Source of the DNA: a virus
Virus record (IMG/VR): IMGVR_UViG_3300033143_005075
Span: 56,099 to 120,098 of that record
Strand: one strand, 5' to 3'
DNA length: 64,000 bases
Of this stretch, positions 33,701 through 42,977 are shown in pieces; position 1 is the first letter of the stretch, and each line of letters begins with the position of its first letter. The notes below the pieces were generated by a model. It searched no databases, had not been told where the DNA came from, and saw only the letters and a list, made by a program, of their open reading frames with translations. Made by a program: the position numbers and the translations under genes.

Positions 33701-34188
33701 GAATCAAATATATGCGATGTTTCATCGTCTACTACTACAACTGCACTAGTTGTTTTTCCAAGTCCAAGTACGCCGGTACCACCACTGATCTCCATCTGAA
33801 TGGTAGGGATCGTTGATGTATTATTACTATCAAATTCATGTGCTTCCTCATCACTAGTTGTCTGGTGATCAGGATCAGGAAGAACAATTCCGCCACCCAT
33901 CTGGGCGAAGAAATAATATGTTAGAAATGTAGTAGTACTTGCATTCAGCTGTTCGAATACTGACTCAAATGCGTCACCAATATTGTTCTTGGTACCAAGT
34001 TTATCGGAATGAATATCACCAAAGAATTCATAGATTTCTGCAAAGATACTCTCATATGAATTAAAGAGCTCCCCTCTTAGAGCATTCTTAAGAACGAACG
34101 CATCATTCTGATGCTGAGTCCCGACATAGCCCTCACCTGGAGGAGTAGCTGAAAAGTTTAGTGGAAGTTGTAAACGTTTCTCTGCCAT
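30772..34188 (-). CDS. large appendage protein with C-terminal LamG, 1138 aa
   Basis: The N-terminal region, about 1-110, is helical (AFVLKNALRGELFNSYESIF). A long beta-rich middle follows with many I/L-S-G turns (MEISGGTGVLGLG, VEILSGQTTLSGSIKP). Around residues 700-930 is a third copy of the LamG cassette seen in the 24247-26658 gene: LSLWSKTEDVASITNPEVGP, CFEVWVKPVGFSIVD, AHLAFTWDRSHATKKQR, FFNGIEVASRN and KFWDYQKLDFSDRNTEGY. A short beta domain ends the protein. It is a likely virion surface protein with a glycan-binding module. GAGGAAC upstream. Confidence 0.75.
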   Translation of the reverse strand: MAEKRLQLPLNFSATPPGEGYVGTQHQNDAFVLKNALRGELFNSYESIFAEIYEFFGDIHSDKLGTKNNIGDAFESVFEQLNASTTTFLTYYFFAQMGGGIVLPDPDHQTTSDEEAHEFDSNNTSTIPTIQMEISGGTGVLGLGKTTSAVVVVDDETSHIFDSIDEDIVGNMTASDDTNDWTGGELQNASTGSCTLDHHHIKGNAVTPDLGAGPVARTIIGTTGTSPAKVNYTWNDGDFDFDPETGEITNFSANPAAVTFYYVYFQYRRDVVVLKQGTSNNDRVLIRKGTPEDELSETTTNIIATTDEPLYEVVIRPENDEFDHFGTSGATTVLPDNQIVDLRVGRRDEEARKGLTNGVVQFEHDRFMFDFRDDTMKAYVKAMDAIVDGALVRTEPTIITVPAADTDTRFDIIRTAKDGTVDVVSGSYGLPVVPEAGDGYAPLAAVEILSGQTTLSGSIKPTMALPAQNKSLGANVLWTKDRPLYGFDVQDQADFTLSLSGMPNLAKEATSHIASMEISGGRVLINGVFVDVPDMTSPYSLNMSTWDNGDYQLIWMGVNKSTLKIDTRGQKYESTERWEALSPLGWESYKMINGQGSWDDFVPLYVFIAAKDTTSKIALLSDERDFHPVLRPRIKTGIIWKTRIYGEDWSNERIILRHDIGVPDYAVFIQPIGVYPADPVDPVPAIEYISNNQCTIHISTDKRLPSTLSLWSKTEDVASITNPEVGPPGTILNSPTFPVGKFGRGVGMDYAGSVFNGVYHALPYPAFNTDLGCFEVWVKPVGFSIVDSKSVGGPNGAYSIFEWKVPGSGGHYVYVRFHTTNGLEWLNGAADQWISVIAAIDIPDGTWAHLAFTWDRSHATKKQRVFFNGIEVASRNVAWAAATDSSTREFRVGYGNEGGNVWWEGVLDNYKFWDYQKLDFSDRNTEGYIAATDTLQGFRWLAIAETDMIEYGTIKAGYDADTSQILPINFSDKMYDGDVTYPAILLSNIYHDDWENDKALTAYQESLGTSGELIGISARIHDNDISGYPTPHYINYAIFPDSMLMARGNSALTIADATYEQSGYVSEVDDLDINRITLAQHYELDDSVPSGVATSIQRATSGNGDQLRIVGVPGDYNINWFTLREPVAPIRPYGRQDL

Positions 34189-34200
34189 AATGTTCCTCGC

Positions 34201-35382
34201 TTATACCCAGCGAACCTTCGCACCGTACACAATGGGTGTACTAGCGATTGCAGTGGGTGTTTGCATTTTGAATAGTAGATATATATTACTGGGTGAATCG
34301 GAGAAGATGATCGGATTTGGTGGTAGTAGAGGCATCGTATCTGATCTATATAGTGGATTTGGATCCAATGCCAGCATCCGTTCCTTATCTGTATACACAG
34401 ATAGCACAGTGTTGCTATCAGCAATCCAATTTGGGACTAGCTCAGAGAAACCAGTTTTCCCAGCAGGAACTGGGAACTTTAGGCATATATACGAGAGATT
34501 GCTATAAGTGTTTGCCTCGATGGAGAGATGTCTTACTCCAAGGAGGAACTGATATGGAATCGTGGCACTACGAGTTCTTTGTTTAACTCCAAACCGTATT
34601 GCTTTACAGTTTGTTGGATATATCGGAAGGATCTGTCGTTGAGCATTGGTTATTGGAACACTATATTCTGTGCCATCAATCTTACGTAGTGTTCCGTATC
34701 CTCCTCCTGGAGAATCAATCTCTAGACTTGTAAGATCGATACCCATCTCTGGAACAGGGATAATCTTGATCATGTTGATCTCTTTCTCTGCTTCCATGCG
34801 TACAGTGAAGATCTGTTCGATATCAGAGATGGCTGGATTACTTGTAAATACTTTAGTGATAAATGCTGATGCTGCGTTATCATCCAATATTCGACTCACA
34901 TCATTCTCAATGATTCTATCAACCTTAGGGAGGAAACGATTGCTGGTAATGTAGTATTCGAGATAGTCCTCTATGTTTTGTGGGAGGATATATGTTCCTG
35001 TATTTGGATCCAGGTGTAAGAATTCTCTATGCTGGACTGTAATGGCTAAGGTGGTCGCACCATATGTGGTATCTAGTTCGGCTTTTTGTGTGTCTGAAGT
35101 TTCTGTGATGGTTGGATATAGAACATTATCTGGATCAAAGAAGGATAGATAGGTCTGTGAATCTGTCACACCACTGAGAGAGTTCTGAATGATGTTCATC
35201 TGTGCAATGAGCGCATCATTCGAGGCGCCAGCCGCATCAACTTGCGCTTCTAGATTTGTATCAAGCTGAGAGAGACCAGTGTAGAGTTCACTGACATCAT
35301 CTCCAATAGCCCTGAAGAAGCCATTCAGCTTCCTAGAATCTGTTTGTTCTCCACGTACTAGCTCTTGAAAATTGAATATCAC
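34201..35382 (-). CDS. appendage/baseplate-periphery protein, 393 aa
   Basis: The N-terminal 80 residues are helical with a coiled-coil look (LYTGLSQLDTNLEAQVD, ALIAQMNIIQNSLSG), then a beta-rich body (MIKIIPVPEMGIDLTSLEID, QFLLGVRHLSIEANTYSNL). The end, YLLFKMQTPTAIASTPIVYG, shares a K/L-x-TP-(I/V)-(I/L)-Y pattern with the C termini of the proteins encoded at 36095, 38749 and 40287. This suggests a paralogous family of trimeric or clustered appendage proteins. It starts three bases after the stop of the gene encoded upstream. Confidence 0.65.
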   Translation of the reverse strand: MIFNFQELVRGEQTDSRKLNGFFRAIGDDVSELYTGLSQLDTNLEAQVDAAGASNDALIAQMNIIQNSLSGVTDSQTYLSFFDPDNVLYPTITETSDTQKAELDTTYGATTLAITVQHREFLHLDPNTGTYILPQNIEDYLEYYITSNRFLPKVDRIIENDVSRILDDNAASAFITKVFTSNPAISDIEQIFTVRMEAEKEINMIKIIPVPEMGIDLTSLEIDSPGGGYGTLRKIDGTEYSVPITNAQRQILPIYPTNCKAIRFGVKQRTRSATIPYQFLLGVRHLSIEANTYSNLSYICLKFPVPAGKTGFSELVPNWIADSNTVLSVYTDKERMLALDPNPLYRSDTMPLLPPNPIIFSDSPSNIYLLFKMQTPTAIASTPIVYGAKVRWV

Positions 35383-35384
35383 GG

Positions 35385-36086
35385 CTAGACTCCTATTGTA
35401 TGAACGAATCTTTCATGAAGATCCAAAAAGGTCCGCATCGTTTCTTCGCTTGGAATGATGGTTTCTGAATACTCTTCCAGTTCGGCTTCCTTATTGTAAA
35501 GGAAGAACAAATCATTTGAAATCTCTCTGAAAGTATCTCCATATTTGAATGACTCATTGTGTCCTCTGTATCTGAGATTTCTACTACTGATACAGGGTCT
35601 GAATCGTTTGTCATACCTTTCACGGGGCACCGGAACATATGATCCTGTGTAATCTGTCCAATAACACGTTCCATTGTACGTATATTGCATATTATACAGT
35701 ACGATAAGGTCTGTGTCAACCACAGGATCGAGTACGAAATCTCTTCCAGCTAGGAATATAGGCGTTATATCGACAGTTTCGTGGACTGCCTTCATATCCT
35801 CCAGCATGCTTAGACCACCCATAAAGAGGGTGGTAGACATGTATCTACAGAGTGACATATACTGCAAGAATGGGTGAGAACTACTGAGTTCTGACAGATA
35901 TTGGGTAACGTCAGGGTCACTTGGATCTATAATCCATTTGTGTAGGATAAATGAATCACCAGTTACTGCCTTATCAAAGTTCTTGTCAAATGAGATCTTA
36001 GCTATCCACTCATAACCACAGATAGGACTTTCCAGGAGATCAACCTGCTGGAATTCGAGGATTTGTGTATCTATGGGAAGAGACAT
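35385..36086 (-). CDS. hypothetical virion protein, 233 aa
   Basis: No family recognised. It is rich in Tyr, Asp and Arg and has no membrane segment. Features by eye: a short first strand (TQILEFQQVDLLES), a Cys/Trp core (ICGYEWIAKISF), a Tyr-rich strand pair (LIVLYNMQYTYNGTCYWTDY) and a charged helical C terminus (EETMRTFLDLHERFVHTIGV). Its location in the middle of the paralogous appendage genes, in the same transcriptional direction, suggests a connector or wedge piece. Confidence 0.55.
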   Translation of the reverse strand: MSLPIDTQILEFQQVDLLESPICGYEWIAKISFDKNFDKAVTGDSFILHKWIIDPSDPDVTQYLSELSSSHPFLQYMSLCRYMSTTLFMGGLSMLEDMKAVHETVDITPIFLAGRDFVLDPVVDTDLIVLYNMQYTYNGTCYWTDYTGSYVPVPRERYDKRFRPCISSRNLRYRGHNESFKYGDTFREISNDLFFLYNKEAELEEYSETIIPSEETMRTFLDLHERFVHTIGV

Positions 36087-36094
36087 GTTCCCTC

Positions 36095-38749
36095 CTACAG
36101 TAACAATAACTCGATCCTGTTAAGGATCGGAGTTTGATATGTCTTCTTACCTTCTCTGGTAAGATTTGCTTTTACGTATATCTGGGTTACTGCTTCACTG
36201 TCCTCTTCCTTTCTCTTGGTATTGAGGAACAGTGAGTATTTGTCTGGTATGATTTCATAGTAATCAAAGTCACCATCTGCAGTATAGATTGCTCGCTTTC
36301 CAATGATATCTATGCCCTTTACATGTGACTCATATATATTGATCTGTTCAGGTAGAGATTCTGGAACATAGTTTAATAAGATCTTTCCTCCGCTATAAGC
36401 AAAGGATCTGTGGTCCTTTGGTCCTACCTGATTTGACAATGCTTTGGTACTTACTAGCCTTAAAGGCTTTTCGAATGCTCGCATTTCTTCGTATTCACCT
36501 AGATTGATTCCTGCAATAGATACATCGGAAGTGAGTTGATTTACGTCCAGTCTATTGTTGGGATCAGTCTTATATGGTTGTGTCGTTCGTACGTTATGCC
36601 AGCCACTTTTCATCAGATATGTTGTCATGTTGCTGACATTGATACCATCGATCACGTGAAGATTCCCAGCCTGGATTTCTTCTTCTGTAAATGGATAAAT
36701 AACGATCTCTGTTTCTACAGAGTAGAAGACATTGGTTGTATAGATGTTGTACTTCTCTCTAGATTTGGTAGTATAAGAGAAGGAGACATATGCAGTTCTT
36801 TTGGCTCTTCTTGGCATAGTTGATGAGGATGAACCACTACCAACATTAACAGTAATGGCTTGAGTGGTTCCTTCTCCCACGGATGTTCCTATCTCTGTAT
36901 TCTCTGATAGGCTAACTAGTCTTCCAATCGGATCTACGAAGAAATTACCATCTGGAATAGTTTCTTCATCAGGACTGTGTCTCATCTCAAAGCTATCAGG
37001 ATCCACTTCGAGAACAAACTTTCCACTCTGTTCGAGTGTTCTAATCAATACGGGATAAGTCACATATGTTGTTGTATTAATTTGTGCTCCACTGGGACCT
37101 GATAACAGAAGAGTTTTCCCATTTCTACTAATGATATCTAATTTGTATACTCCATCTGTAACGTAGATATCATCATTTGCTGGTATATATTGTAGTTCGA
37201 TTGTGAGATCTGACTTGATAACTTTAGCTTCATTATCTATCCTGGTATAGATCTCGAGGGATTCTACTCCCCCAGTTGCTACATCTGTAAAGACGTACTT
37301 GACGTTCTCTATTTCTGTCTTTATCTCAAGGATAGAATTATCTATAGCATATGTATCATATCCGCGCATGAGACGAATGGATGGAAGATCAGCAGAAACC
37401 TCTGCAGAACCAGAGATATCTAAGACATCACCAGAGACAAAGTCAGATAAACCGGCCTTCTCAATAATATTATATAGAGGCTTGTTTCCATAATCCTCCA
37501 GTGGCTGTAGTGTGCTCCATCTGGAGCTATCATTCTCAGTGATATCATCAATAGAGATTGTGCTTTTGAGACCTAGGGAGATAACATTCCGCGGCGATTC
37601 CTTTTCATTGATTGGATCTATTCCAATCCAGCGAGTTCCATCACTGCTGACAAAGTAGTCAACATCTGCCCCACGAGGAACATAGTGATCAACCTTCAGC
37701 ATCACATCACCGACTGACATTCCAGCAGAAATGGCTGTGCTTTGCACAATACCTTCACTCTGGAATGCTGTGTTCTCAAGTAGGATGCGCTTGATACTAA
37801 ATGTAAATCTTCGTTCGTTATCCAGTATTAGATCAGGACCCACTTTGTGCATGAATAGTTCAATCGTTGATGCATCAATACCTTCGAATGTAAATGTATA
37901 AATTCCAGTAGCAGCAAGAAACTCTGGCACTATCTCTTTTTGATCACCTGTACCATAAATGGCTTCTGCTCTTAAAGTCACAGCATCTGGATTAGCCATC
38001 TCAATTGTGATTGAATTAATGGTCTTATTGTATCCATCCTTATTAAGTCGCATCTGGATACTACCACCAATCTCATTCAGAGAGTTAGAGTAGTCTATTG
38101 CTGTGATATTTACTATGTCATCACTCGCTGGTCTGAGAATAAGATATGGTAATTTATCTGTACCGTATGGGACATTGTTGTCAAAAGATATAGTGACATC
38201 GGATTTATCCAGATCTCTAATGTTAACTTGACCAACATTAGACTTTGCAGCTAGTGAACACACATGGTTCTCTAGATCAATAAGTGCTGTAGTATTGGTT
38301 GTATCGATATGCTGAGCAGATGAGAAATCTATTGTAAGTGTCTTAGCTGCTGCACGAAGTCTGGTGCTGGCGCGTCTTATAAGCGCATTCAGCTTGTCAC
38401 CAATGTCCTTTATGAATGTAAAGATCTTCTCACTGGCTTTATCTGCCTTATCGATAGTGGTCTGTATCCAATCGATAGTACCATCGACAACATCTGTATC
38501 ATTTCTTAGTCCAGTTATATTATCATTATGTAATGCAAAAAGAGGTCTCTTAGGTTCTTCGTCTGATTCTACAGCCAGTTTCTCAAATGTATATCCTGGA
38601 AATAGGGGTTTGCCCAACAGATCTGATACTTTGATGTGAGTAATCATTGCCTGCAGCTTAGTTAACAACAGGTCAGTCTCACCTCGATTATAAACAGCAA
38701 TCTCATGCTGTATAAGCAGATCTTCTTGCAGTTCTTTAATAATTGACAT
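36095..38749 (-). CDS. large appendage protein, 884 aa
   Basis: An N-terminal helical region (1-150) with probable coiled coils (IIKELQEDLLIQHEIAVYN, LTKLQAMITHIKVSDLLG, ASEKIFTFIKDIGDKLNALI) is followed by several beta domains (VNITAIDYSNSLNEIGGSIQ, LRAEAIYGTGDQKEIVPEFL). The C terminus, IYVKANLTREGKKTYQTPIL, matches the TP-type end of its neighbours. Its ATG shares one base with the stop of the next gene upstream (TAATG), so translation is coupled. Probable trimeric virion appendage or baseplate-edge protein. Confidence 0.65.
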   Translation of the reverse strand: MSIIKELQEDLLIQHEIAVYNRGETDLLLTKLQAMITHIKVSDLLGKPLFPGYTFEKLAVESDEEPKRPLFALHNDNITGLRNDTDVVDGTIDWIQTTIDKADKASEKIFTFIKDIGDKLNALIRRASTRLRAAAKTLTIDFSSAQHIDTTNTTALIDLENHVCSLAAKSNVGQVNIRDLDKSDVTISFDNNVPYGTDKLPYLILRPASDDIVNITAIDYSNSLNEIGGSIQMRLNKDGYNKTINSITIEMANPDAVTLRAEAIYGTGDQKEIVPEFLAATGIYTFTFEGIDASTIELFMHKVGPDLILDNERRFTFSIKRILLENTAFQSEGIVQSTAISAGMSVGDVMLKVDHYVPRGADVDYFVSSDGTRWIGIDPINEKESPRNVISLGLKSTISIDDITENDSSRWSTLQPLEDYGNKPLYNIIEKAGLSDFVSGDVLDISGSAEVSADLPSIRLMRGYDTYAIDNSILEIKTEIENVKYVFTDVATGGVESLEIYTRIDNEAKVIKSDLTIELQYIPANDDIYVTDGVYKLDIISRNGKTLLLSGPSGAQINTTTYVTYPVLIRTLEQSGKFVLEVDPDSFEMRHSPDEETIPDGNFFVDPIGRLVSLSENTEIGTSVGEGTTQAITVNVGSGSSSSTMPRRAKRTAYVSFSYTTKSREKYNIYTTNVFYSVETEIVIYPFTEEEIQAGNLHVIDGINVSNMTTYLMKSGWHNVRTTQPYKTDPNNRLDVNQLTSDVSIAGINLGEYEEMRAFEKPLRLVSTKALSNQVGPKDHRSFAYSGGKILLNYVPESLPEQINIYESHVKGIDIIGKRAIYTADGDFDYYEIIPDKYSLFLNTKRKEEDSEAVTQIYVKANLTREGKKTYQTPILNRIELLLL

Positions 38750-40284
38750 TATTCAGCCACCTGATCTGTTTTGATCTTAAGTTTTAGTGAGTAAATAACT
38801 GGCGTATCCTTGTTTGAATCTGCTGCAGCCATCTCAATCTTCAGATATACTTTCTTCTGTTCCTTTATCTCTGGAAGATATAGATATTCATTAATGAGCT
38901 CATCACCATTCAGAACAATTCTTGTTGGATAATTGACATTGAATGAGTTCACTGCACCTGTTGCATTTCTTACCTGATGCCATTCTTCTTCATCAAATGA
39001 GATAAAGAACTTCAATAGCTCTCTTCCTGAATCTGGTACAGTTGTTTCTGCATTGATCTCGACTGAGATAATGTTATCTTCAGTCTTGATTGCATTTGAT
39101 TGCCACAGTGTATTGGTTCCAAATATCGCTTCTGTCACTGAAATGTTATCTACTATTGTTTCTACTACTGGAATGGCTTTCTTTTCAACCTCTTCCAGAT
39201 CACTATCACCTACATCTACTACAATTTGATTTGGTCCAAAGATCTCTTTTGCTAGGTTCATTGCTTCCAGAGTTTCGGAGAAGTTTAGGATACTTACGGT
39301 CTCCTTGGATTCTCGCTCCTTCAGCTTTAGAACATTATATGTGGGATAAGTTACAAATTCGTTTCTCAATCTGAAATTCAGTGCATTCGTCTTTCTATCA
39401 CCAATGATAAGACCATTTCTTGGAACCACAGTCAATGTCGTTGTTCCTCCAAGAAAGTCAACGTGTGTTCTTGATGCATTTGTATCTATAGTAATAATGT
39501 TGGCACTGTGCAGCCTTGGCATCTTTACCATGATGTCGACTTGAGATTCTGCCTGCCATCCTATTGTTTGTACAATGAAGTCAGTGTTTGAAGAACCATC
39601 AAATGCATTACTGAGTCCGTAGTCTCTGCCCCAGCGAATGGAATCAAGTGGAGCAATGAGGCGGCCGATAAATGATCCACGGAAGAGATCTTTATCTCTG
39701 ACATCTTCCATGTCATTCAGTTTTGTAATCATTGCATTAGATGGCTGAACTACCTTAAGACTTGGTGTTAATGCAAGTGTCTTTTTTGATACTATTGGTA
39801 ATGTCATGGTGTGGTCTGCAATAATATTACTAATGTTCTCTTTATAATTGAAGTTGAAATTGATTACCTTCAGTTCATGTGTATGAATAGAAGCATTGGT
39901 GCTTCTTTCTTTGACTTGTTCTTCGATGTTATCGATAGAAGAAGTCGAGGTCTCAATCATTTGACTTGACTTATTTATTGCAGTGGTGAATTTATCGAGC
40001 ACTGTATTAAACTTATCTGTCATCTCTTCAAGAACATCTCGAGACACAGTCATCACTTTATGTATCTGATTTTGCATATCATTTAGATGCTTTGATTGTA
40101 AAGGATCTGTGAAGCGAACATCACTAATCGTAAACTCTGGAAATCCACCTGTCTCTACTAGATGATTGAGCTGTCTAAGAATCTTTTCGGCCATTCTGAT
40201 GTCCACTAATGGACCAGTCTGGTTGACTAGCTCTTCCAGTTCAGTCTTGATCTCGTCGATTTGATATTGTATAAGCGTTGTCAT
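38749..40284 (-). CDS. appendage protein with discoidin-like region, 511 aa
   Basis: The N-terminal 160 residues are helical (QYQIDEIKTELEELVNQTG, KVMTVSRDVLEEMTDKFNTV). About 215-300 resembles a discoidin/F5-8 type C beta-sandwich (DYGLSNAFDGSSNTDFIVQ, VDIMVKMPRLHSANIITID), a fold used for glycan binding. The end (VYLKIEMAAADSNKDTPVIY) carries the shared TP-type C-terminal strand. It is closely related in layout to the 884-aa and 896-aa neighbours. It overlaps the downstream gene by one base and begins two bases after the upstream gene. Confidence 0.65.
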   Translation of the reverse strand: MTTLIQYQIDEIKTELEELVNQTGPLVDIRMAEKILRQLNHLVETGGFPEFTISDVRFTDPLQSKHLNDMQNQIHKVMTVSRDVLEEMTDKFNTVLDKFTTAINKSSQMIETSTSSIDNIEEQVKERSTNASIHTHELKVINFNFNYKENISNIIADHTMTLPIVSKKTLALTPSLKVVQPSNAMITKLNDMEDVRDKDLFRGSFIGRLIAPLDSIRWGRDYGLSNAFDGSSNTDFIVQTIGWQAESQVDIMVKMPRLHSANIITIDTNASRTHVDFLGGTTTLTVVPRNGLIIGDRKTNALNFRLRNEFVTYPTYNVLKLKERESKETVSILNFSETLEAMNLAKEIFGPNQIVVDVGDSDLEEVEKKAIPVVETIVDNISVTEAIFGTNTLWQSNAIKTEDNIISVEINAETTVPDSGRELLKFFISFDEEEWHQVRNATGAVNSFNVNYPTRIVLNGDELINEYLYLPEIKEQKKVYLKIEMAAADSNKDTPVIYSLKLKIKTDQVAE

Positions 40285-40286
40285 CT

Positions 40287-42977
40287 TTATGCCTTATCGA
40301 TAAAGTTGCTATAGTCATAGATGGCCGGCGTGGCCGTATCAATGCTTCTATCTGTTCTGTATAGTTTTATTACAGAAGCTAAGATATCGGGGAGCACATA
40401 GTATCTTACTGTAATCTCAAGATCTATATTTGTATTGAAGTATACACGATTTGCCTCTACATAATATTCGTAGTTTCTCCTGGCTGGACTAAACTCTGTA
40501 AACTCAGGCTTCGTATTACCCACATAGTCAGTAAGGTTTCGTGCTCTTTTGCCTCTGATGGTAATGATAACCGGTTCATATACTACATCATTATTATACT
40601 CAAGCACAAAGATTCCATCTCCCTCTCTCCAGATTGGAGGAACAGTAGATGTGTCACCAATGATTCGCGGATCGATATAGATCCCAAACTCCAGAGTAAT
40701 GACGTTATCTTCATCGGTACCAAAGAAAAGTTCTGTCCTGTTCTGTTCAGCAATGTTACTTTGCTGAGCACCAACATCTCCACTGAGTGGGATATATGAT
40801 GTCTTCATAATACCATCGATACCAGAGTGCAGAGGTGTTGTGAATGCATTCTTATCATTACCGGGATATGATGTATCTGTATCATACTCGGATGTGATCA
40901 AAGGTCTTCCCGACATATATACATGTAGAGAACCTGGTATGTAATCATATGCAGTATTGAATGATGTACCTCCGCCTCCACTGATATTCTCATTGATAAT
41001 ACCATAGTAGATCGCTCTTTGCGGAGGAGTAACATATTCTCCTGAGATTCCATAAAGATATGGTGCAACTAGATCTACATATGGAGGGAATATGGAATCA
41101 TTCATGCTCTTCTTACTCTTTATACCATATCCAAACTCGGGGATATCTCCAGATGCACTAGATGGGATGAGGAACGGGTGTGCTTCATCATTAGTGATGC
41201 TGTAAGAAACGAAGTCACCATTCTGTGTCTCTATGATCATTCTCTGAAGATTACCATCTTCAAGCTGGTTGCGAAGATTTGGCTTTCCACCTATATCCAC
41301 AATGTTAAGTGTGTTAGGACTATATGGATTTCCAAGATCGTTGACTGAAGCAACTTTATATTTGATCGTAACGAAGTCACCAAGACCCAGTGTATATGAG
41401 TTGTCAAATGTGATACCATATGCCATTTGTGATGTTGCATATGGTTTACGAATCGAATAGTTGGCGCCACCAACAATCGACCCATTTCTAGTTACTTCAA
41501 TGTTTATTGCAGAATCTAGAAATAGATCTGTGTTATATGTCTTAACAGTTGTATCATTTATAGTGATGATATCTGTCATCCATTCATCATTTGAATCGAA
41601 TCGATGTACATCACCGCCTACTTCAAGATAATAATTTGCAAGTGTTCCATCAGGGACATTGTCATTCTTAACAAGAGTAACCGCTGTAATGTCACCACGT
41701 CCACCGAATGTCTGTGATCTATATATATTATCATCCTGATATCTATTATTATATATCCTAAGATCGAACATGCCAATGTTGTACCAATATGTGGATGTCA
41801 AATCTCCCTTGTTACCGTCCTCTGAGTTCAAGTCTAGATTAAGAGTATCAATAGCATTTTGGATGAGCACTTTGATCTTCTTATCGATACTCTCTCGGAC
41901 AATAGTTGGCACAACCTGGTTGAAACCGCTAGTATTCTGTGTGCTATTCTTACCTATTTCATGAAGGACATCACTAAAGCTTCTTGTCTCTCCACTAAAG
42001 AATAGTCTGCTGGCCATGTCTGCAGCTATCTTCTTGATCTTATACTTCTCTTGCTTGACCTTAATCATAATACTGCGTGCATCGACCTGCTCGAAATTAA
42101 AGTTAAAGTTTCGATAGTTGAACACATCGGTTCGTGTGTTGATCTCTGTCCAGTTAGTAGAATCGGAACTTGTATTAATATCACTAACATAGAAGATTCC
42201 TTCTATGGTAAGAGCATGGGATGAAAACTGCCCAAATGAAATATTATTGATCCATTTTGCTGCTGGAAGAACAATGATAATTGCATATTCTATTCCTGCA
42301 GGAGAATCAGATATGATATCCATGTCCATTGTATTGACAAATGATTCAGCAGCAAGTGTTTCATTATTGATGACGGTCAAAGCGCCCCGGGTGACTGGCT
42401 TCAGATATAGATCATATCCAAGTTCATCTTTGACAATATCATCGACATTCACGGTGTTTAATGTAATAACTCCAGCGGTATCCTTGTTAATCGTGGATGA
42501 GTCGCGAATTGGATATGTATTATCATCAGAAGTAAATGAGTTATGTATAACCTCATCAAATTCCACATGGAGATTGCTCAATGCCTCCAGACTCTGGATA
42601 CGACTTGTCTGATCATCTACTTTGCTAATCATCTTACTAATAACTCTGTCCATCATGATGACTGTCTGGGTTAGAATCGTTACGAAGCTCGAGAGATTAT
42701 CATATAGCACAGCAAGGTCGATTTGGATATTCTCAATCATCTCATTGTAGTTATTAGATCGTAGCTTCTGAGATTCAAATTCAAATGGAACAGATGCTTG
42801 CCCATTGACTCTGACTTGATCCATCGCTGTTTCTATATGCTGTGTTACCTCACTGAGAATTGGGGCAATTTGGGTCTCAGGACTACTTATAGTCTTGAAT
42901 AGATATGCCTTGATCTCTTTGAGATAATTCTCAATATAAGGTTGCTTATAATATCTCGGTTCTAATATGTCAGCCAC
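40287..42977 (-). CDS. large appendage protein, 896 aa
   Basis: It starts with GTG in a TAGTG overlap with the upstream stop. The N-terminal helices (IENYLKEIKAYLFKTI, MIENIQIDLAVLYDNLSSF) precede a discoidin-like part (about 190-340: AIIIVLPAAKWINNISFGQF, NFNFEQVDARSIMIKVKQEK), then several beta domains rich in I/L-S-G turns (SASGDIPEFGYG, ISGEYVTPP, MSGRPLIT). The C terminus IKLYRTDRSIDTATPAIYDY again matches the TP-type ends of the paralogues. Probable virion surface protein; no catalytic motif seen. Confidence 0.65.
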   Translation of the reverse strand: MADILEPRYYKQPYIENYLKEIKAYLFKTISSPETQIAPILSEVTQHIETAMDQVRVNGQASVPFEFESQKLRSNNYNEMIENIQIDLAVLYDNLSSFVTILTQTVIMMDRVISKMISKVDDQTSRIQSLEALSNLHVEFDEVIHNSFTSDDNTYPIRDSSTINKDTAGVITLNTVNVDDIVKDELGYDLYLKPVTRGALTVINNETLAAESFVNTMDMDIISDSPAGIEYAIIIVLPAAKWINNISFGQFSSHALTIEGIFYVSDINTSSDSTNWTEINTRTDVFNYRNFNFNFEQVDARSIMIKVKQEKYKIKKIAADMASRLFFSGETRSFSDVLHEIGKNSTQNTSGFNQVVPTIVRESIDKKIKVLIQNAIDTLNLDLNSEDGNKGDLTSTYWYNIGMFDLRIYNNRYQDDNIYRSQTFGGRGDITAVTLVKNDNVPDGTLANYYLEVGGDVHRFDSNDEWMTDIITINDTTVKTYNTDLFLDSAINIEVTRNGSIVGGANYSIRKPYATSQMAYGITFDNSYTLGLGDFVTIKYKVASVNDLGNPYSPNTLNIVDIGGKPNLRNQLEDGNLQRMIIETQNGDFVSYSITNDEAHPFLIPSSASGDIPEFGYGIKSKKSMNDSIFPPYVDLVAPYLYGISGEYVTPPQRAIYYGIINENISGGGGTSFNTAYDYIPGSLHVYMSGRPLITSEYDTDTSYPGNDKNAFTTPLHSGIDGIMKTSYIPLSGDVGAQQSNIAEQNRTELFFGTDEDNVITLEFGIYIDPRIIGDTSTVPPIWREGDGIFVLEYNNDVVYEPVIITIRGKRARNLTDYVGNTKPEFTEFSPARRNYEYYVEANRVYFNTNIDLEITVRYYVLPDILASVIKLYRTDRSIDTATPAIYDYSNFIDKA

